Assembly (NCBI RefSeq): GCF_964656455.1
Contig: NC_135719.1
Span: forward strand, 128,259,444 to 128,323,443
Origin: Halichoerus grypus
Lineage: Eukaryota; Chordata; Mammalia; Carnivora; Phocidae
Length of the DNA: 64,000 bases
Direction: 5' to 3'
The position numbers were made by a program, and so were the translations under genes. Under the pieces are notes generated by a model. It ran no database searches, was not told the DNA's origin, and saw only the letters and a list, made by a program, of their open reading frames with translations. Positions 23,500-34,190 of this stretch are shown here, piece by piece. How positions within the stretch are numbered: the first letter of the stretch is position 1; every line of letters starts with the position of its first letter.

Positions 23500-24199
23500 G
23501 TTTCATTCCTGATTGATAGTTGTGTCTTCTCTCTTTTTCTTTCTCTCAGTCTTGGCAAGAAGTTTTTTCAATTTTATTGATCCTTTCAAGGAACCATCTC
23601 TTTGTTTCATTGATTTTTTACATTATTTTTCTGTTTCATTTATTAGTTGTTACTCTTGTCTTTCTTCTTTCTTCTCCTTGCTTTGAACTTATTTTGTTCT
23701 TTTTTCTAGGTTCTTGAGATGTGAACTTAGACGATTGATTTGAGACTTTTCTTCTTTTCCTTTTTCTTTCTTTTTCTTTTTTAAAATATAAGCAGTTAGT
23801 GTTATGCATTTCCCTCTCGGCACTGCTTTAGCTCTGCCACAAATTTTGATATGTTGTATTTTTATTTTCCTTCAGTTTAAGGTATTATTTGATTTTCTTA
23901 AAATTCTTTTTTGACTTAAGTATTATTTAGAAGTGTGTTTAGTTTACAACTGTTTGGAGTATTTCCTGTTATTTTTCTGTTAGATTCCATTTTGGTTGGT
24001 GAATGCACTCTATGATTTCAATCCTTTTAATTTTGTTGAGGTTTGTTTTATGACCCAGGATGTGGACTATTTTGGTATATATTTCATGGATACTTGAAAA
24101 TAATGTGTGTTCTTTTTTGTTGGGTGGAGTGTTCTATAAATGTCAGTTAGATATGATTGATTGATGGTGTTGTTGAATTCTATAACCTAGTGATTTTCT

Positions 24200-24404
24200 T
24201 TTTTCTTTTTCTTTTTTTTTAAAGATTTTATTTCTTTATTTGACAGAGAGAGAGCGAGAGCAGGAACACAAGCAGGGGGAGTAGGAGAGGGAGAAGCAGG
24301 CTTCCTGCCGAGCAGGGAGCCCCATGTGGGACTCAATCCCAGGACCCTGGAATCATGACCTGAGCCGAATGCAGACGCTTAACGACTGAGCCACCCAGGC
24401 GCCC
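24200..24404 (-). mobile_element. Can-SINE, antisense, subfamily A
   Basis: Body 'ggaacacaagcaggggga' and head RC 'cttaacgactgagccaccc'. The exact 16-bp target-site duplication 'aacctagtgattttct' lies at 24,184-24,199 and 24,405-24,420. Nested in the ancient L1. Confidence 0.97.
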
Positions 24405-25451
24405 AACCTAGTGATTTTCTAACTATTTGTTCTATCCATTGTTGAGAGAAGAATGTATAATTGGGTTGATCTATTTCCTCTTTCATTTTTAGTAGTTTTT
24501 GCTTCACATATTTTGTAGCTCTGTTGTTTGGTGCATTCACACTTAGGATTGTGTCTTGGGGATTGATCCATTTTTCATTATACAATTATCTTGGTGTGTG
24601 GTAATTTTTTTGCTCTGAAGACTAATTTATTTGGTATTTTAAAGCCACTGCTGCTTTCTTTTGATTAATATTTGCATGATGTGTTTTTCCATCATTTTAC
24701 TTTAAGCCTGTCTATATCATTTTGTTGAAAGTGAATTTCCTGTAGACAGCATTTAGTTGGGTCATATTTTTAATCTATCCTGCCATTTTTTGTCTTTTAG
24801 TTTGTATATTTAGACCTTATACATTTAATATCATTATTTATATGTTAGGGCTTGGGCTTACCATTTTATTTTATTCTTTCTGTTCTTTCTGTTTTTCATT
24901 TCTCTTTTTCCTGACTTTCTGTTGGTATTTGAACATTTTTTTAGACTTAGTATTTTGTTTTATCTAGTGTTTTGAGTGCATTTCTTCATAAAGTTATTTT
25001 TAACAGTTACTCTAGGTATTATACACACACATAAATGAAATCATAGTCTACTGGTGTCATCATTTTAGCAGTTTGTGTTAAATGTAGATACCTCATATAA
25101 ACTTCCCTTTATAGCCCTTTACCCCTCCCCCACTTATAACATTAAATATCTTATCTACATGCATTTAGAACCACATCAGTGTTGTAATTTTTATTTCAAT
25201 TGTCAGACATAATTTGGAAGAATCACAAGTAGATGAAAAGTCTACTTTACCCTTATTTTTGCCTATCATGTTGTCCCTTCCTTCCTGATTTTTAAAGATT
25301 CTTCTTTTATCATTTCCTCTGTTTAGAGAATTCCATGAGCCATTATTTTAAGGTAGGTGAGATGGCAACAAATTCTTTCAGTTTTCTTTCACCTGAAAAT
25401 CCTGACTTTCCCTAATTTCTGAAGGACATATTCATTAAAGATTCCAGGTTG

Positions 25452-25559
25452 GGGCATCTGGCTGGCTCAGTTGGTAGAGAATGTGACTCTTGATCTCAGG
25501 GTTGTGAGTTTGAGCCCCATGTTGGGTGTAGAGGTTACTTAAAAATAAAATCTTGAAAA
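25452..25559 (+). mobile_element. Short tRNA-Lys-derived carnivore SINE, sense
   Basis: The head is very tRNA-Lys-like. It has an A-box-like 'tggctcagttggtagag', the anticodon-arm region 'tgactcttgatctcagg' with CTT in the anticodon place, and a B-box-like 'gtgagtttgagcccc'. A short tail 'aaaaataaaatcttg' follows. Target-site duplication 'aaagattccaggttg' lies at 25,437-25,451 and 25,560-25,574 with one mismatch. It has the same compact structure as 13,288-13,374 and is the only + SINE in the antisense L1 stack. Confidence 0.93.
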
Positions 25560-25734
25560 AAAGATTCTAGGTTGACAGTTGTTTTCTTTCAGCATTTGAA
25601 AAATGTTGTTCCACTTCCTCTGGCCTCTGTGGTTTCTGATGAGAAATCCACTGGCCTTTAAGTGATTTTTCCATTATTGGTAAGGTGCTGTTGTTCTTCT
25701 TTTTCTTTCTTTAATTTTGGAATTTTAGCTATGA

Positions 25735-26093
25735 TGTCTTAGCGTGGGCTGCCATAACAAAACACCATAGACTGGGTGGCTTAAACAACAGAAACTAATT
25801 TTCTCATGGCTCTGGAGGCTGGAAGTCTGAGATTAAGATGTCAGGATGGTTGGGTTCTGGTAAGAGCTCTCTTCCTAGCTTGCAGATGGCCACCTTCTTG
25901 CTGTGTACTCAGATGGCAGATACAGGGAGAGAGGTCTCTCTCTCTTCCTCTTCTTATAAGGCCACTAATCCTATGGAATTATGACCTCATTTAATCTTAG
26001 TTACCTCCTAAAAGCCTTATCTCTAAATACAGTCATATTGGGGGTTGAGACTTCAACATAGGAATTTGGGGGGACACAATTCAGTCTGTTGCA
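25735..26093 (-). mobile_element. Solo LTR, MLT1-type (ERVL-MaLR), antisense
   Basis: 'gggctgccataacaaaacac', 'gactgggtggcttaaacaac' and 'ttggggggacacaattcagt' are in the antisense MaLR LTR order. The 5-bp flanks are tatga (25,730-25,734) and tatgt (26,094-26,098). Nested in the ancient L1. Confidence 0.88.
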
Positions 26094-26824
26094 TATGTCA
26101 TGGTATGGATTTTTTTAATTTAATCTGCTTGCAGTTTAGTTATCTTCTTGAATCAGAAGGTTGATACCTCTTACCAGTGTGGGAAGTTTTAAGTCATTAT
26201 TTTTTTGAGTACTTTTTTAGCCATGCCTCCTTTCTTCTCTCTTTCTGAGATTTCAGTGGCATAAATATTAAATCTTTTGTTATAGTCCACAGGTCCTTGT
26301 GGCTCTGTTTATTTTTTTTCCTGTGTCTTTTCTCTTTGTTGTTCAGATTAGGTAATTTCTCCTGTTCTATCTTCCAATTCACCAAATTTTCCCCTCTGTG
26401 TCCTTTATTCTGCTGTTGTGCCCATCCACTGAGTTTTTCACCTTGGTTATTGTGTTTTTCAGTGCTAAAATATCCATTTTGTTCTTTTTTTCATTTTATT
26501 CTTATATATACTATCCATTTGCTGATACTTCTATTTCTTTGCTGAGACTATTGCTTCATTTGTTTCAAGTATGTTCATTATTGCCCATTAAAACACTTTT
26601 ATGATGGCCATTTTAAAATCTTTGTCAGATCATTCTAACACCCCTGTTCTCTTACTGTTGGCACCTATTGATTGTCTCTTTTCATTCAGTTTGAGATCAT
26701 CTTGGTTCTTGCTATGACTTGCGATCTTTAGTTGAAATCTGAACATTTTGGTTAGTATGAGACTCTAGGTCTTATTCAAACTTCCTGTTTTACCTGGATT
26801 TGGCTGACATTGCTGTCAGGGAAA

Positions 26825-26835
26825 GGGGGGGGGGG
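26825..26835. repeat. Poly-G run
   Basis: Eleven consecutive G on the + strand in the L1 5' region. Confidence 0.9.
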
Positions 26836-26928
26836 AGCTACTCCTTACTGCCTGGTCCTGGTAGAAATGTAAGTTCCCTATTTGACATTAATTCCTGAGG
26901 ATGGAGCTTGTTATTCCTGTGCAGAGTT

Positions 26929-26950
26929 TGGAGACCTAGCTAGGTCTCCA
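26929..26950. repeat. Perfect 22-bp palindrome
   Basis: The arm 'tggagacctag' is followed directly by its exact reverse complement, in the antisense L1 5' region. Confidence 0.97.
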
Positions 26951-27725
26951 CTGATACCTCCCTACTGGGAGTGGTAGGGATGCCTTGTTACTGCTCCCCA
27001 AGTGGCCTCCACAAATACCATGATGGTGGTGGCGGTGTTGCTTCATTACCTCCAGTGGGTTGTAAAAGTCTTCCTCTGATACAAACCCAGAAGGGATGGA
27101 GAGTGGTGCCTTGTTAATGCCAGGTGGGAGTAAAAAAAATCCAGGCTTCACATGTGTTCTCAATTGACACCCTGCACGTGGGGGGTTTTGTTATTGCTTG
27201 GCAGAGATGAAAGTCATTACTCCCACTTGACCTGCACACCACACAGGTGAGAAAGTTAAGATGCCTCAATACATCTTGGCAAAGATGGAAATTTAGGTTT
27301 CCCACTTGATCTTTGCTGGTCTGGGTAGGGGTGAGACAACACTTTTTTTCTGTGGTGTTTGGCTGGAGTACAGTGATTACTTTGTAAAAGTTTTCTGCCT
27401 TCCTAGACCTGTCCTGATTCTCTGGCTAGAGATAATAGGCTTTTGTTGGGTCTTTTTTTCATTTGCACCCCATGGTTTTTCCATGTCCAGTTTCTCCAGC
27501 ATCTGTCTGAGATATATGAGATAAAAAAGAAAACTCAGGGAATTTACTACTGTGTTGTTCTTTAGGTCCCAAGGTCCCTAGGCAGCCTACCTTCTCTCCA
27601 CCTGTCAGAGTCTTTCTATGTTTATTTTATATATAATGTCTAGGGTTTTTAGTCATACTTAATAGAAGGAATAGGAACAGGTATGCCTATTTCCCTGAGG
27701 TGGAAGTTTGTGCATTTGTCTTGAA

Positions 27726-27974
27726 AATACCAAAAACGTGACAAATGTATGATAACTGATGGATCATTTGATGGTTAATTATAGACAGACTTTAAGGACC
27801 CAGAATGACTCCCAGGGAGCTGTCCAAAGGTACTGGACTCTCCCTAATGTTTTCTGGCTGAGTGGAAAAGAATTTTCCATCTCTGTCTTACTATTTCTAG
27901 CGGCCTTGAATCTTCTATTTTCATTTATTTTAGTACCAGGCTCCAACTGCTCTGACCACTCAGTCCTATCATAC
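27726..27974. other. Unassigned sequence right of the L1 stack
   Basis: No gene or repeat recognised. Confidence 0.4.
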
Positions 27975-27989
27975 TTTTATCAAACTTTT

Positions 27990-28190
27990 TTTTTTTTAAA
28001 AGATTTATTTATTTATTTGAGAGAGCGAGAATGAGAGAGAGAGAGAGTACATGAGAGGGGGGAGGGTTAGAGGGAGAAGCAGGCTCCTCGTGGAGCAGGG
28101 AGCCCGATGTGGGATTCGATCCAGGGACTCCAGGATCATGACCTGAGCCGAAGGCAGTCGCTTAACCAACTGAGCCACCCAGGCGCCCAG
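27990..28190 (-). mobile_element. Can-SINE, antisense, subfamily B
   Basis: Body 'gggttagagggagaagcagg' and head RC 'gcttaaccaactgagccacc'. The exact 15-bp target-site duplication 'ttttatcaaactttt' lies at 27,975-27,989 and 28,191-28,205. It is the last Can-SINE for more than 12 kb. Confidence 0.97.
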
Positions 28191-28205
28191 TTTTATCAAA
28201 CTTTT

Positions 28206-29235
28206 AACTGCTGCCCTATGAACCCATGCTTAGCTAGGCGTTAAAAATTGGCTATGCATTGGCTTTTTTTGACAATAATTTGTATTTGCTATCACCATAG
28301 CCATCCCCTAGTCTGACTGGATTCTTGGAAAGTCCACAGCACTGTCATGGTCTTCAATTGCTTGTGTCAGTGTTACCTCTAGCCATTGAATTGCCCTGTT
28401 TGTGGAACAGTAGAACAAGTTTTCTGGAAAAATGCAAAGCTGAATGAAGGCCCTTCCCTCAAGATGCTAATAGTTTCAGAGGGAAACTAGAATTATTAAA
28501 ACTAGGGGCAATTTTCTGGGACCTTTCATCTATACTTTATTCACTGTTATTTACTTTTAAGGCATAAGGGACAGAAAATAAAATAAATAATTGGCTATTT
28601 CGAGTTTCATTATTTTCCTTTTCTCTCAAATTTGAGTATTTGCAGAGAAATAACTGCAAAACATTTTACTTTGTTCTAGTAGGAATATTGAAAGAGGATG
28701 ATGCAGCCATTGTAGAAAAAAATGTTTTTTTTCCTTTAAGAGAATATATCTCAGAAATAGGAAAAATATAGCAGTCTCCCTTTATGAGTTGACCTTGGAG
28801 CCAGGAAGTAGTAGTTACCGCCCCCCCCCCCCCCCCCCCCCCGCTGGCCATCCATTCCATTCCTAATGCAATAGGTAAAAGGCAGAAACATTAAGTTTGA
28901 AAATTTCAGCGACCTCTAAAGAAAGTCTGAGTTGTCTTGTCTTCCTTTATCTGATGGTGTTTTTACTGGTTCTGTTTTTATGACTTAACAGTCCCTTTCC
29001 CACTCCCCACTTCCAACAGGCAACAGTTTCCCTTCTTGAGCTTTATGGGAATCTTTTATAGAAATGTTGCTTAACTGTCAGTCTATTAACCCTCAAGTAT
29101 TTAGTTTGTTTCACGGGAATTACGGACACCAGAAAAGGTACTACAAAAGTACATGGACCTAAGAATCCTCAAAGGGCTTGGATTCCAATGAGCTAATGAA
29201 GGGTCTTGAAGGCATTTCACCTATTCTTCCCCTGG
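28206..29235. other. Single-copy DNA
   Basis: No gene recognised. It contains a 22-C homopolymer at 28,821-28,842. Confidence 0.4.
28821..28842. repeat. Poly-C homopolymer, 22 bp
   Basis: Uninterrupted C22 on the + strand (G22 on the other). It starts just after 'gtagttaccg'. The length is likely polymorphic or error-prone in sequencing. Confidence 0.95.
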
Positions 29236-29239
29236 ACAA

Positions 29240-29300
29240 TGCATGATGCCTTACATGCATTATTTAATTAAACCTCATAATTTCCTAAATTATGGATTTA
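29240..29300 (-). repeat. MIR core fragment, antisense
   Basis: 'ttacatgcattatttaatta' followed by 'aacctcataattt' resembles the antisense MIR core. Confidence 0.45.
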
Positions 29301-29589
29301 ATATGTAAATGTTGGTCTCTATCTTCAAAGTGGAGATACTCTCCCCATTGAACCCTCCCTCAAATTTTTCTAATCAAAGAGAGATGTTTATGTCTTTACT
29401 TGCACAAATAGCCAGTGTCTGGCAACAGACCACTTTCTAACTTGTATGAAGCCCGCATGAGGGTTAAATAAATAACTCACACTTCACTCCTTGATATAAT
29501 CTGCTAAAATAACCAGCACAGTCTAAAAGGCAATACCTGACAGAGGAACATAATCATTAGTTTGTAAGTAACTGGTTTTGGTAATTTTT

Positions 29590-29700
29590 AATGCCTGGAA
29601 CAGATCAAACTAGTAAATTGCAGAACCTGGATTTGATCCCAGGTTTGCTGGATTCCAAAGTCACACGACTTTAAAGAGTGAATTATTGTACTCTTTAAAA
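29590..29700 (-). repeat. MIR 5' half, antisense
   Basis: 'cagaacctggatttgatccc' then 'ggattccaaagtcacacgac' is the antisense tRNA-like head of MIR. Confidence 0.6.
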
Positions 29701-30345
29701 TGGTGTTTCAATCTGACTGAACATAGTGAGTGATGAATCACTGAATGGATGATTAACTGTTGTGAACCATGTAGTTTATTATACATCACACATTGTGTAC
29801 CATGCACCACTGCATAGGGTCTATGCACGGTCTTCTAAATATTGATAAGATGAGAGAAATGGTACTTTCTATGTGCCCTGAGGATATTATGAGTATAAAT
29901 AAGCTAACATCTATGAAGAAAAGGTCTATCAGCATACTTTTATTATTTGTTAACAAGAAAAGTCTAGGTTAGTGAAAAGTCAGAATAAGTGATTACTTAG
30001 AATTTTAGCAAAATCACATTAAAGAACATTCAGTATCAGAACAATGATTTATTAAGTGGATTTGTGGGTCTGTTTTATTGAATATATAATAATTCTTTGG
30101 AGGCTTATATTTACATGAATTATAAGCAAGTAGGTACTGTGCAAAGTGCTTAAAAGCAGTTTCCTCTTTTAAGAAACTTGATTGTTCTTTGGGAGATCAT
30201 GAGCATGTGATATTTTTTAACAAACCCTTTTTGTATAGCATAAGAGTATCTTGAAGGTGAGTTATACATATATGGTTACAGATTTCAAATATGAAAGATA
30301 TAAATGATTTAGCATTCATTCTGAGTGTCTACTCAATGTGGTAGA
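29701..30345. other. Single-copy AT-rich DNA
   Basis: No gene recognised. A weak L2-like stretch may lie around 30,120-30,190. Confidence 0.35.
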
Positions 30346-30605
30346 ACAGAGCAATTAAAATCACCTGTTCTGAAGTTAGATGGGTTTGGATTTCAGTCCT
30401 GCAGCTACCTTTCATCATATGACCATGGGAAGATTACTTAGCATCTCCAATACCAGGTATCCTCATTTCTAAAATGCAGAGAATACCAGTCACACACAAT
30501 TCATAAAATTGTTGGGATATTGAATGTGATAATGCATGAAAAATTATATGAACGGTATTTGCAACATAATAAAGGCTAACTGCTTCTATTATTAATATTG
30601 TTGTT
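30346..30605 (+). repeat. MIR SINE, near full length, sense
   Basis: The head is 'tgttctgaagttagatgggt', with 'catatgaccatgggaagatt', then 'ctcatttctaaaatgcagag', and the tail 'ctgcttctattattaatatt'. Confidence 0.82.
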
Positions 30606-31560
30606 AACACTATTAGTAACAAGTAATAAAAATGATGCTTTTTCCCTGCGAGAGGTTTGGGTAATAACTGAGTCTGTATTTGTTAGCATCACAAGATGGC
30701 AAATCCATATATAGCATCCTACCTCCTAACTTCTGCTTCTTGTCTAAAGTAGGAGCAGAGAAATGACAGATTCGATCCAAAATATCCTTGGGTGGCTCAG
30801 CTAACCCTGGAATTAGGTTAGGGATTTAGGATAGCTATGTCATAGGTCTGAAACAAGGGGATTTCAAGACCCCTGCATTTACTCCAGAGTATTCCAAATG
30901 TTTGCCGCTGCCTTGAAACTGTGAACCAGCCAATATGAAGAAGGGGCCCCAGGGAACTGTTTGCTGTAGAAAGAATGCTGGCTTTTGCTCTAACTTCTTT
31001 TCTGCTCCCTGCAATAGCAACTTAGCTTCATAATGTCCTCTCTAGTCATGCATTCTGATCAAAGTAGTTATTTAAAGGTTGTGGCTAATAGGAGAGTAGA
31101 TACCCCCGGTATTTCCCAGAACAGAGCTCTCATTCTGGGAATCTTGGGTCCATGTGACTTCCTGAGTCAGTGATTCACACTGAGCAAGGAGATAGGTTTG
31201 GCATGACACAATCTGCAGATTCAAATAAATCCCCTGAGAGAGGATGAGGCTGCTGAGAGTCCCCTTTGCTGGCTGAAGCTCCCAATGTATGCACAAAACA
31301 CCCATCCCAGGCCCCAGATGTGTGCAGGTTTCTAATTGCCAGTGCTGCGCTAAGATTTGAAGGGTGAGAGAGTTGCAAAATCACGAACACCGAGGGCGGT
31401 GTTAGGAAGGCAGCTTCCTGCACACTCTTGTAGGTGTTAGTGAGATTATCAATTGCTCCGGGAGAAACACAGGACTGGAGGGCTTAGGGAATGTGGTGGT
31501 CCCTCTCTTCGCTGTTTCTGCACCCTGAGGTTGTGCTTTCCCAGAGGCATGCACCCTGCA
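30606..31560. other. Single-copy DNA, no gene recognised
   Basis: No repeat recognised. Several short overlapping antisense frames (31,072-31,749) lack any domain and overlap each other in different frames, as expected by chance. Confidence 0.4.
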
Positions 31561-31575
31561 TTTCCATTTCTGCAG

Positions 31576-31598
31576 TGAAATTAATTCGAGCTTGGCAG
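31576..31598 (+). other. Candidate 23-nt micro-exon
   Basis: A pyrimidine-rich acceptor-like sequence 'gcatttccatttctgcag' ends at 31,575, and a consensus donor 'gtaagt' starts at 31,599. The 23-nt segment between them is not a multiple of three. Both splice signals are close to consensus, but isolated pairs like this arise by chance. No transcript evidence is available. Confidence 0.15.
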
Positions 31599-31917
31599 GT
31601 AAGTCTTTCAGGTCACCTTTAAAAAAAAAAAGGTATGTGAGCTGTGGTGGGGGTGGGCTATACCCCATTCCCTTACATTGGACAAATGTTATTGGTACAA
31701 AAGTGGTATTTGGAAGCTTAAATGTGGAGCAGAGGTTTGAAGAAGCCAAATTAACTACGTGGCCCTTGGGGGATGAACAAAAGGAAGGGAAGGGGATTCA
31801 GGCATTTTCTCCCTAATAAATCTCTCATTTTTGTTAGAAATTTTGCCTGTAGACTGGTGCCTGGCTCCAGAACAGGGTCTCTGGCATGAGTTACAGCTGT
31901 GATCTTCTCTATTTTCC

Positions 31918-31936
31918 TTTTTTTTTTTTTTTTTTG
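31918..31936. repeat. Poly-T run
   Basis: Uninterrupted T homopolymer. No retroelement body is attached that I can recognise. Confidence 0.9.
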
Positions 31937-31939
31937 CTG

Positions 31940-32110
31940 CTTTACTTACCACTGCATGGGAGCAGGCAGACAGAAGCAGGGTTGCCTGTTGTCAATACAG
32001 GCTGCAGAAGTCAATAAGCAGCCAGACAGGGAGTGAAATTGGAGGAGGCAGCTATAGATTTCTTAGGTTATTTCTTGTGAGTTTTTCAGAACTTGTGTGA
32101 TTCAGGCTTG
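31940..32110. promoter_or_regulatory. Candidate conserved non-coding block
   Basis: Unique sequence of balanced composition next to the T-run. It contains a 'cctgttgtcaatacaggc' near-dyad (an imperfect inverted repeat of CCTGT...ACAGG) and repeated AGCAGCCAGACAG/GCAGGCAGACAG-like words. Function is inferred only from appearance. Confidence 0.2.
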
Positions 32111-32344
32111 TCAGATACTATTTTGAGATGGGCTGAGACAAACACATTCCCCTGGTGCACCAGATGTTGTCTGCAGCCTCCCAATTTCCAGAGGCACCTG
32201 AGTTGGCTTTCTTGGGGGTGAGGGAATGTCCAGGCAAGGGATAGGAATGAGGGAATAGGAAATTACGATGGGGAAAGTCGATGTTCTACTACTCAGGAGT
32301 TTGGTAGAAATCCTAACATAACCCTGGAGATAATTATTAGGATG

Positions 32345-32440
32345 GTAGTGATGGGCTTGAGGGAATGAGGGACTGTGCCTTATTCATTTCAGTGCATGGA
32401 TCAGGTGGATACTCAATACATGCATATTGATTGAATATTA
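32345..32440 (+). repeat. L2 3' terminus, sense
   Basis: 'gggactgtgccttattcatt' followed by 'ggtggatactcaatacatg' and 'attgattgaa' is a diverged L2 3' end. Confidence 0.6.
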
Positions 32441-32632
32441 GTACCAACATGTGTACTTTTTTGGGTGAGCTCAGTTTGATATACTGGCTTTGTCGAATAA
32501 CAAAATGGAGTAGTAAGAGAGGTTAATGCTGATTGGTGGGTGAATTATGAAGATATGAGTTTTGATGAATAGTAGAATGTCCTCAAATGGAATCATTGGA
32601 CAGGGACATATAGATGTAGAGCCTGCCTGCCT

Positions 32633-32662
32633 ATCCATCCATCCATCCATCCATCCATCCAT
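32633..32662. repeat. (ATCC)n microsatellite
   Basis: About seven ATCC units, followed by a CT-rich tract to 32,682. Confidence 0.95.
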
Positions 32663-32682
32663 TTGTCTCTCTCTCTCTTTCT

Positions 32683-33639
32683 CATTTATTAACTACCTGG
32701 TTCCAAGAGAACTCCGGGCAGCCTATAATACAGACCTAATGCAAATTAGCATCATTAGAGATAAAAATGGCAGGTGACAAAGCTTCAAAGGTCGGTCTTC
32801 TGTGTTCTGCAGTGACATGGCCTACAGATAACTGAAATACAAGAGTAACTGTAGTTTTTAATTTAAGCATTTGTTTTAGCCTTCTCTTCTACCAACTTCA
32901 TACCTGATACTGCAAACAAGGAGCAAAATAGACAGATGCTCTGGTGTTGCTCTTTCAGAATCCCATGAGGTAAAACTAGCAAAGGGTAGAAAACAGTAGC
33001 ACAAGTGACTGAGTAATACATGGAGGGTTGGTAGAACATTTTGCCCTTAGGAGGTGATAAAGCCCATAATTGGGTGGTCCTTCTCCATTCCTTAGGCTAG
33101 ACTGATCTTTTATAGCCACAGGGTGTTTTTCTTACTTTTTGTCTCCCTATTTGAAACTGAAATGGGAAGAGCATGGTCTCCCTTCCCATCCTGCCTAATA
33201 AAATATTCTATTATTTTCCCAGCTACTAAAATATTCTATTATTGCCAATCACTTCCTCCTGGCTCAGTGTGTTTGTCACTGGCCACAGTTTACATAAAGC
33301 ACAGGCTGCTAGAGTTTGAATTGCCTTTAGAGTGGTTGCTGGAGACAGGGAGGGGGATTCTGGGTATGCTGATGAATTCCTGCAACTGCCAGGTCTGGGA
33401 GCCTGGCTGGGAGCCAAGAGGATTGTGGACAGATGCTTTACAAGCTGGGTTGACTTGGCTAAGCTAATATTCCCAGGTTCTGACCTGGAGCTGGGGGAGG
33501 GACACATTCATTCACTCAGCTTGCTCAGAAATATTGACTTAATGTCTGCTATATGTAGGATATAGAGTTCTTGTCATACTTGGCAGTTAACCACAGGGAT
33601 CCCTTTCCCTAAGAAGTCTACTCTGCTACCCACATAGAG
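32683..33639. other. Single-copy DNA
   Basis: No gene recognised. A local duplication 'taaaatattctattatt' occurs twice, at about 33,197 and 33,227. Confidence 0.4.
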
Positions 33640-33830
33640 GTGCTGTTCCATTCTTTCACTTATTTCTCTTGGGAGGAAAAAGAGCTTTATCCCATTTCAC
33701 AAATGAGGAAACTGAGATTCATGTTTTAAGCACCTTGCCTAGGATTGCACAGCTAGTGAGTAGATAAATCATAATTGAAATTCTGTTTGCTTCAAAGTAT
33801 GGGCTTATTCCAGTGACACTATACATTATA
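33640..33830 (-). repeat. MIR SINE, antisense
   Basis: 'ccatttcacaaatgaggaaa' then 'ggattgcacagctagtgagt' is the antisense MIR order. Confidence 0.82.
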
Positions 33831-33879
33831 AGGAAAAACATGTTCAGAAAAGACTCTTCTGTAAGACATACTAAGGGCT

Positions 33880-33960
33880 GGAAAGTTTGGCTAGGGAAGG
33901 CTCATGGGGGAGTAGAAATTAAGGTGGGCATTGAAGGATGAGCAGATGACAAAGAAGCAC
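33880..33960 (-). repeat. L2 fragment, antisense
   Basis: 'ggctagggaaggctcatgg' and 'gggcattgaaggatgagcag' match antisense L2. Confidence 0.5.
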
Positions 33961-34190
33961 CATGGACTTAAACAATAAAGGGTTTACTGGCTCATGTAAT
34001 TGAGAAGATCAGATAATGTCACCAAGGACAGGATCTTTCTGTCTGCTCTTGTCTCCTGCTGTGTTAGCTTTATCCTCAGGATCTGCCCATTACCCTCTGG
34101 ACCCTCCCCTCCTGGCAGCAGGATGACAGCAGGAGTTTCAGGCCCTTGCATAGTCCTGAGCTTACTTTACCTCATTGGACCCAACTGTGG
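33961..34190 (+). repeat. Ancient interspersed repeat, family not named
   Basis: 'gggtttactggctcatgtaa' with downstream 'gctctgtgttagctttatcc'-like and 'cctctggaccctcccctcc'-like blocks resembles a dispersed mammalian repeat also seen at 37,600-38,030. I do not remember its name with confidence. Confidence 0.4.

Larger units (their letters stand above)
20846..27725 (-). mobile_element. Near-full-length ancient L1, antisense
   Basis: Read from right to left this is an L1 from its 5' region to its 3' end. The 3' UTR lies at about 20,860-21,200. The ORF2 C-terminus lies at about 21,200-22,000, and a 150-codon antisense frame at 21,518-21,970 retains ORF2-like '[20 protein letters not shown]'. 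The reverse-transcriptase region lies at about 22,880-23,300 and the endonuclease region at about 24,420-24,850. Long 5' sequence of L1M type follows to about 27,725. ORF1 is not clearly recognisable. Insertions within it are SINEs at 22,128, 24,200 and 25,452 and an MLT1 LTR at 25,735. It is inactive, with many stops. Confidence 0.8.

Noticed and set aside
25452..25559. tRNA-Lys gene
   Set aside because: It has a SINE tail and flanking target-site duplications, and the arms are mutated. It is a tRNA-derived SINE, not a functional tRNA.
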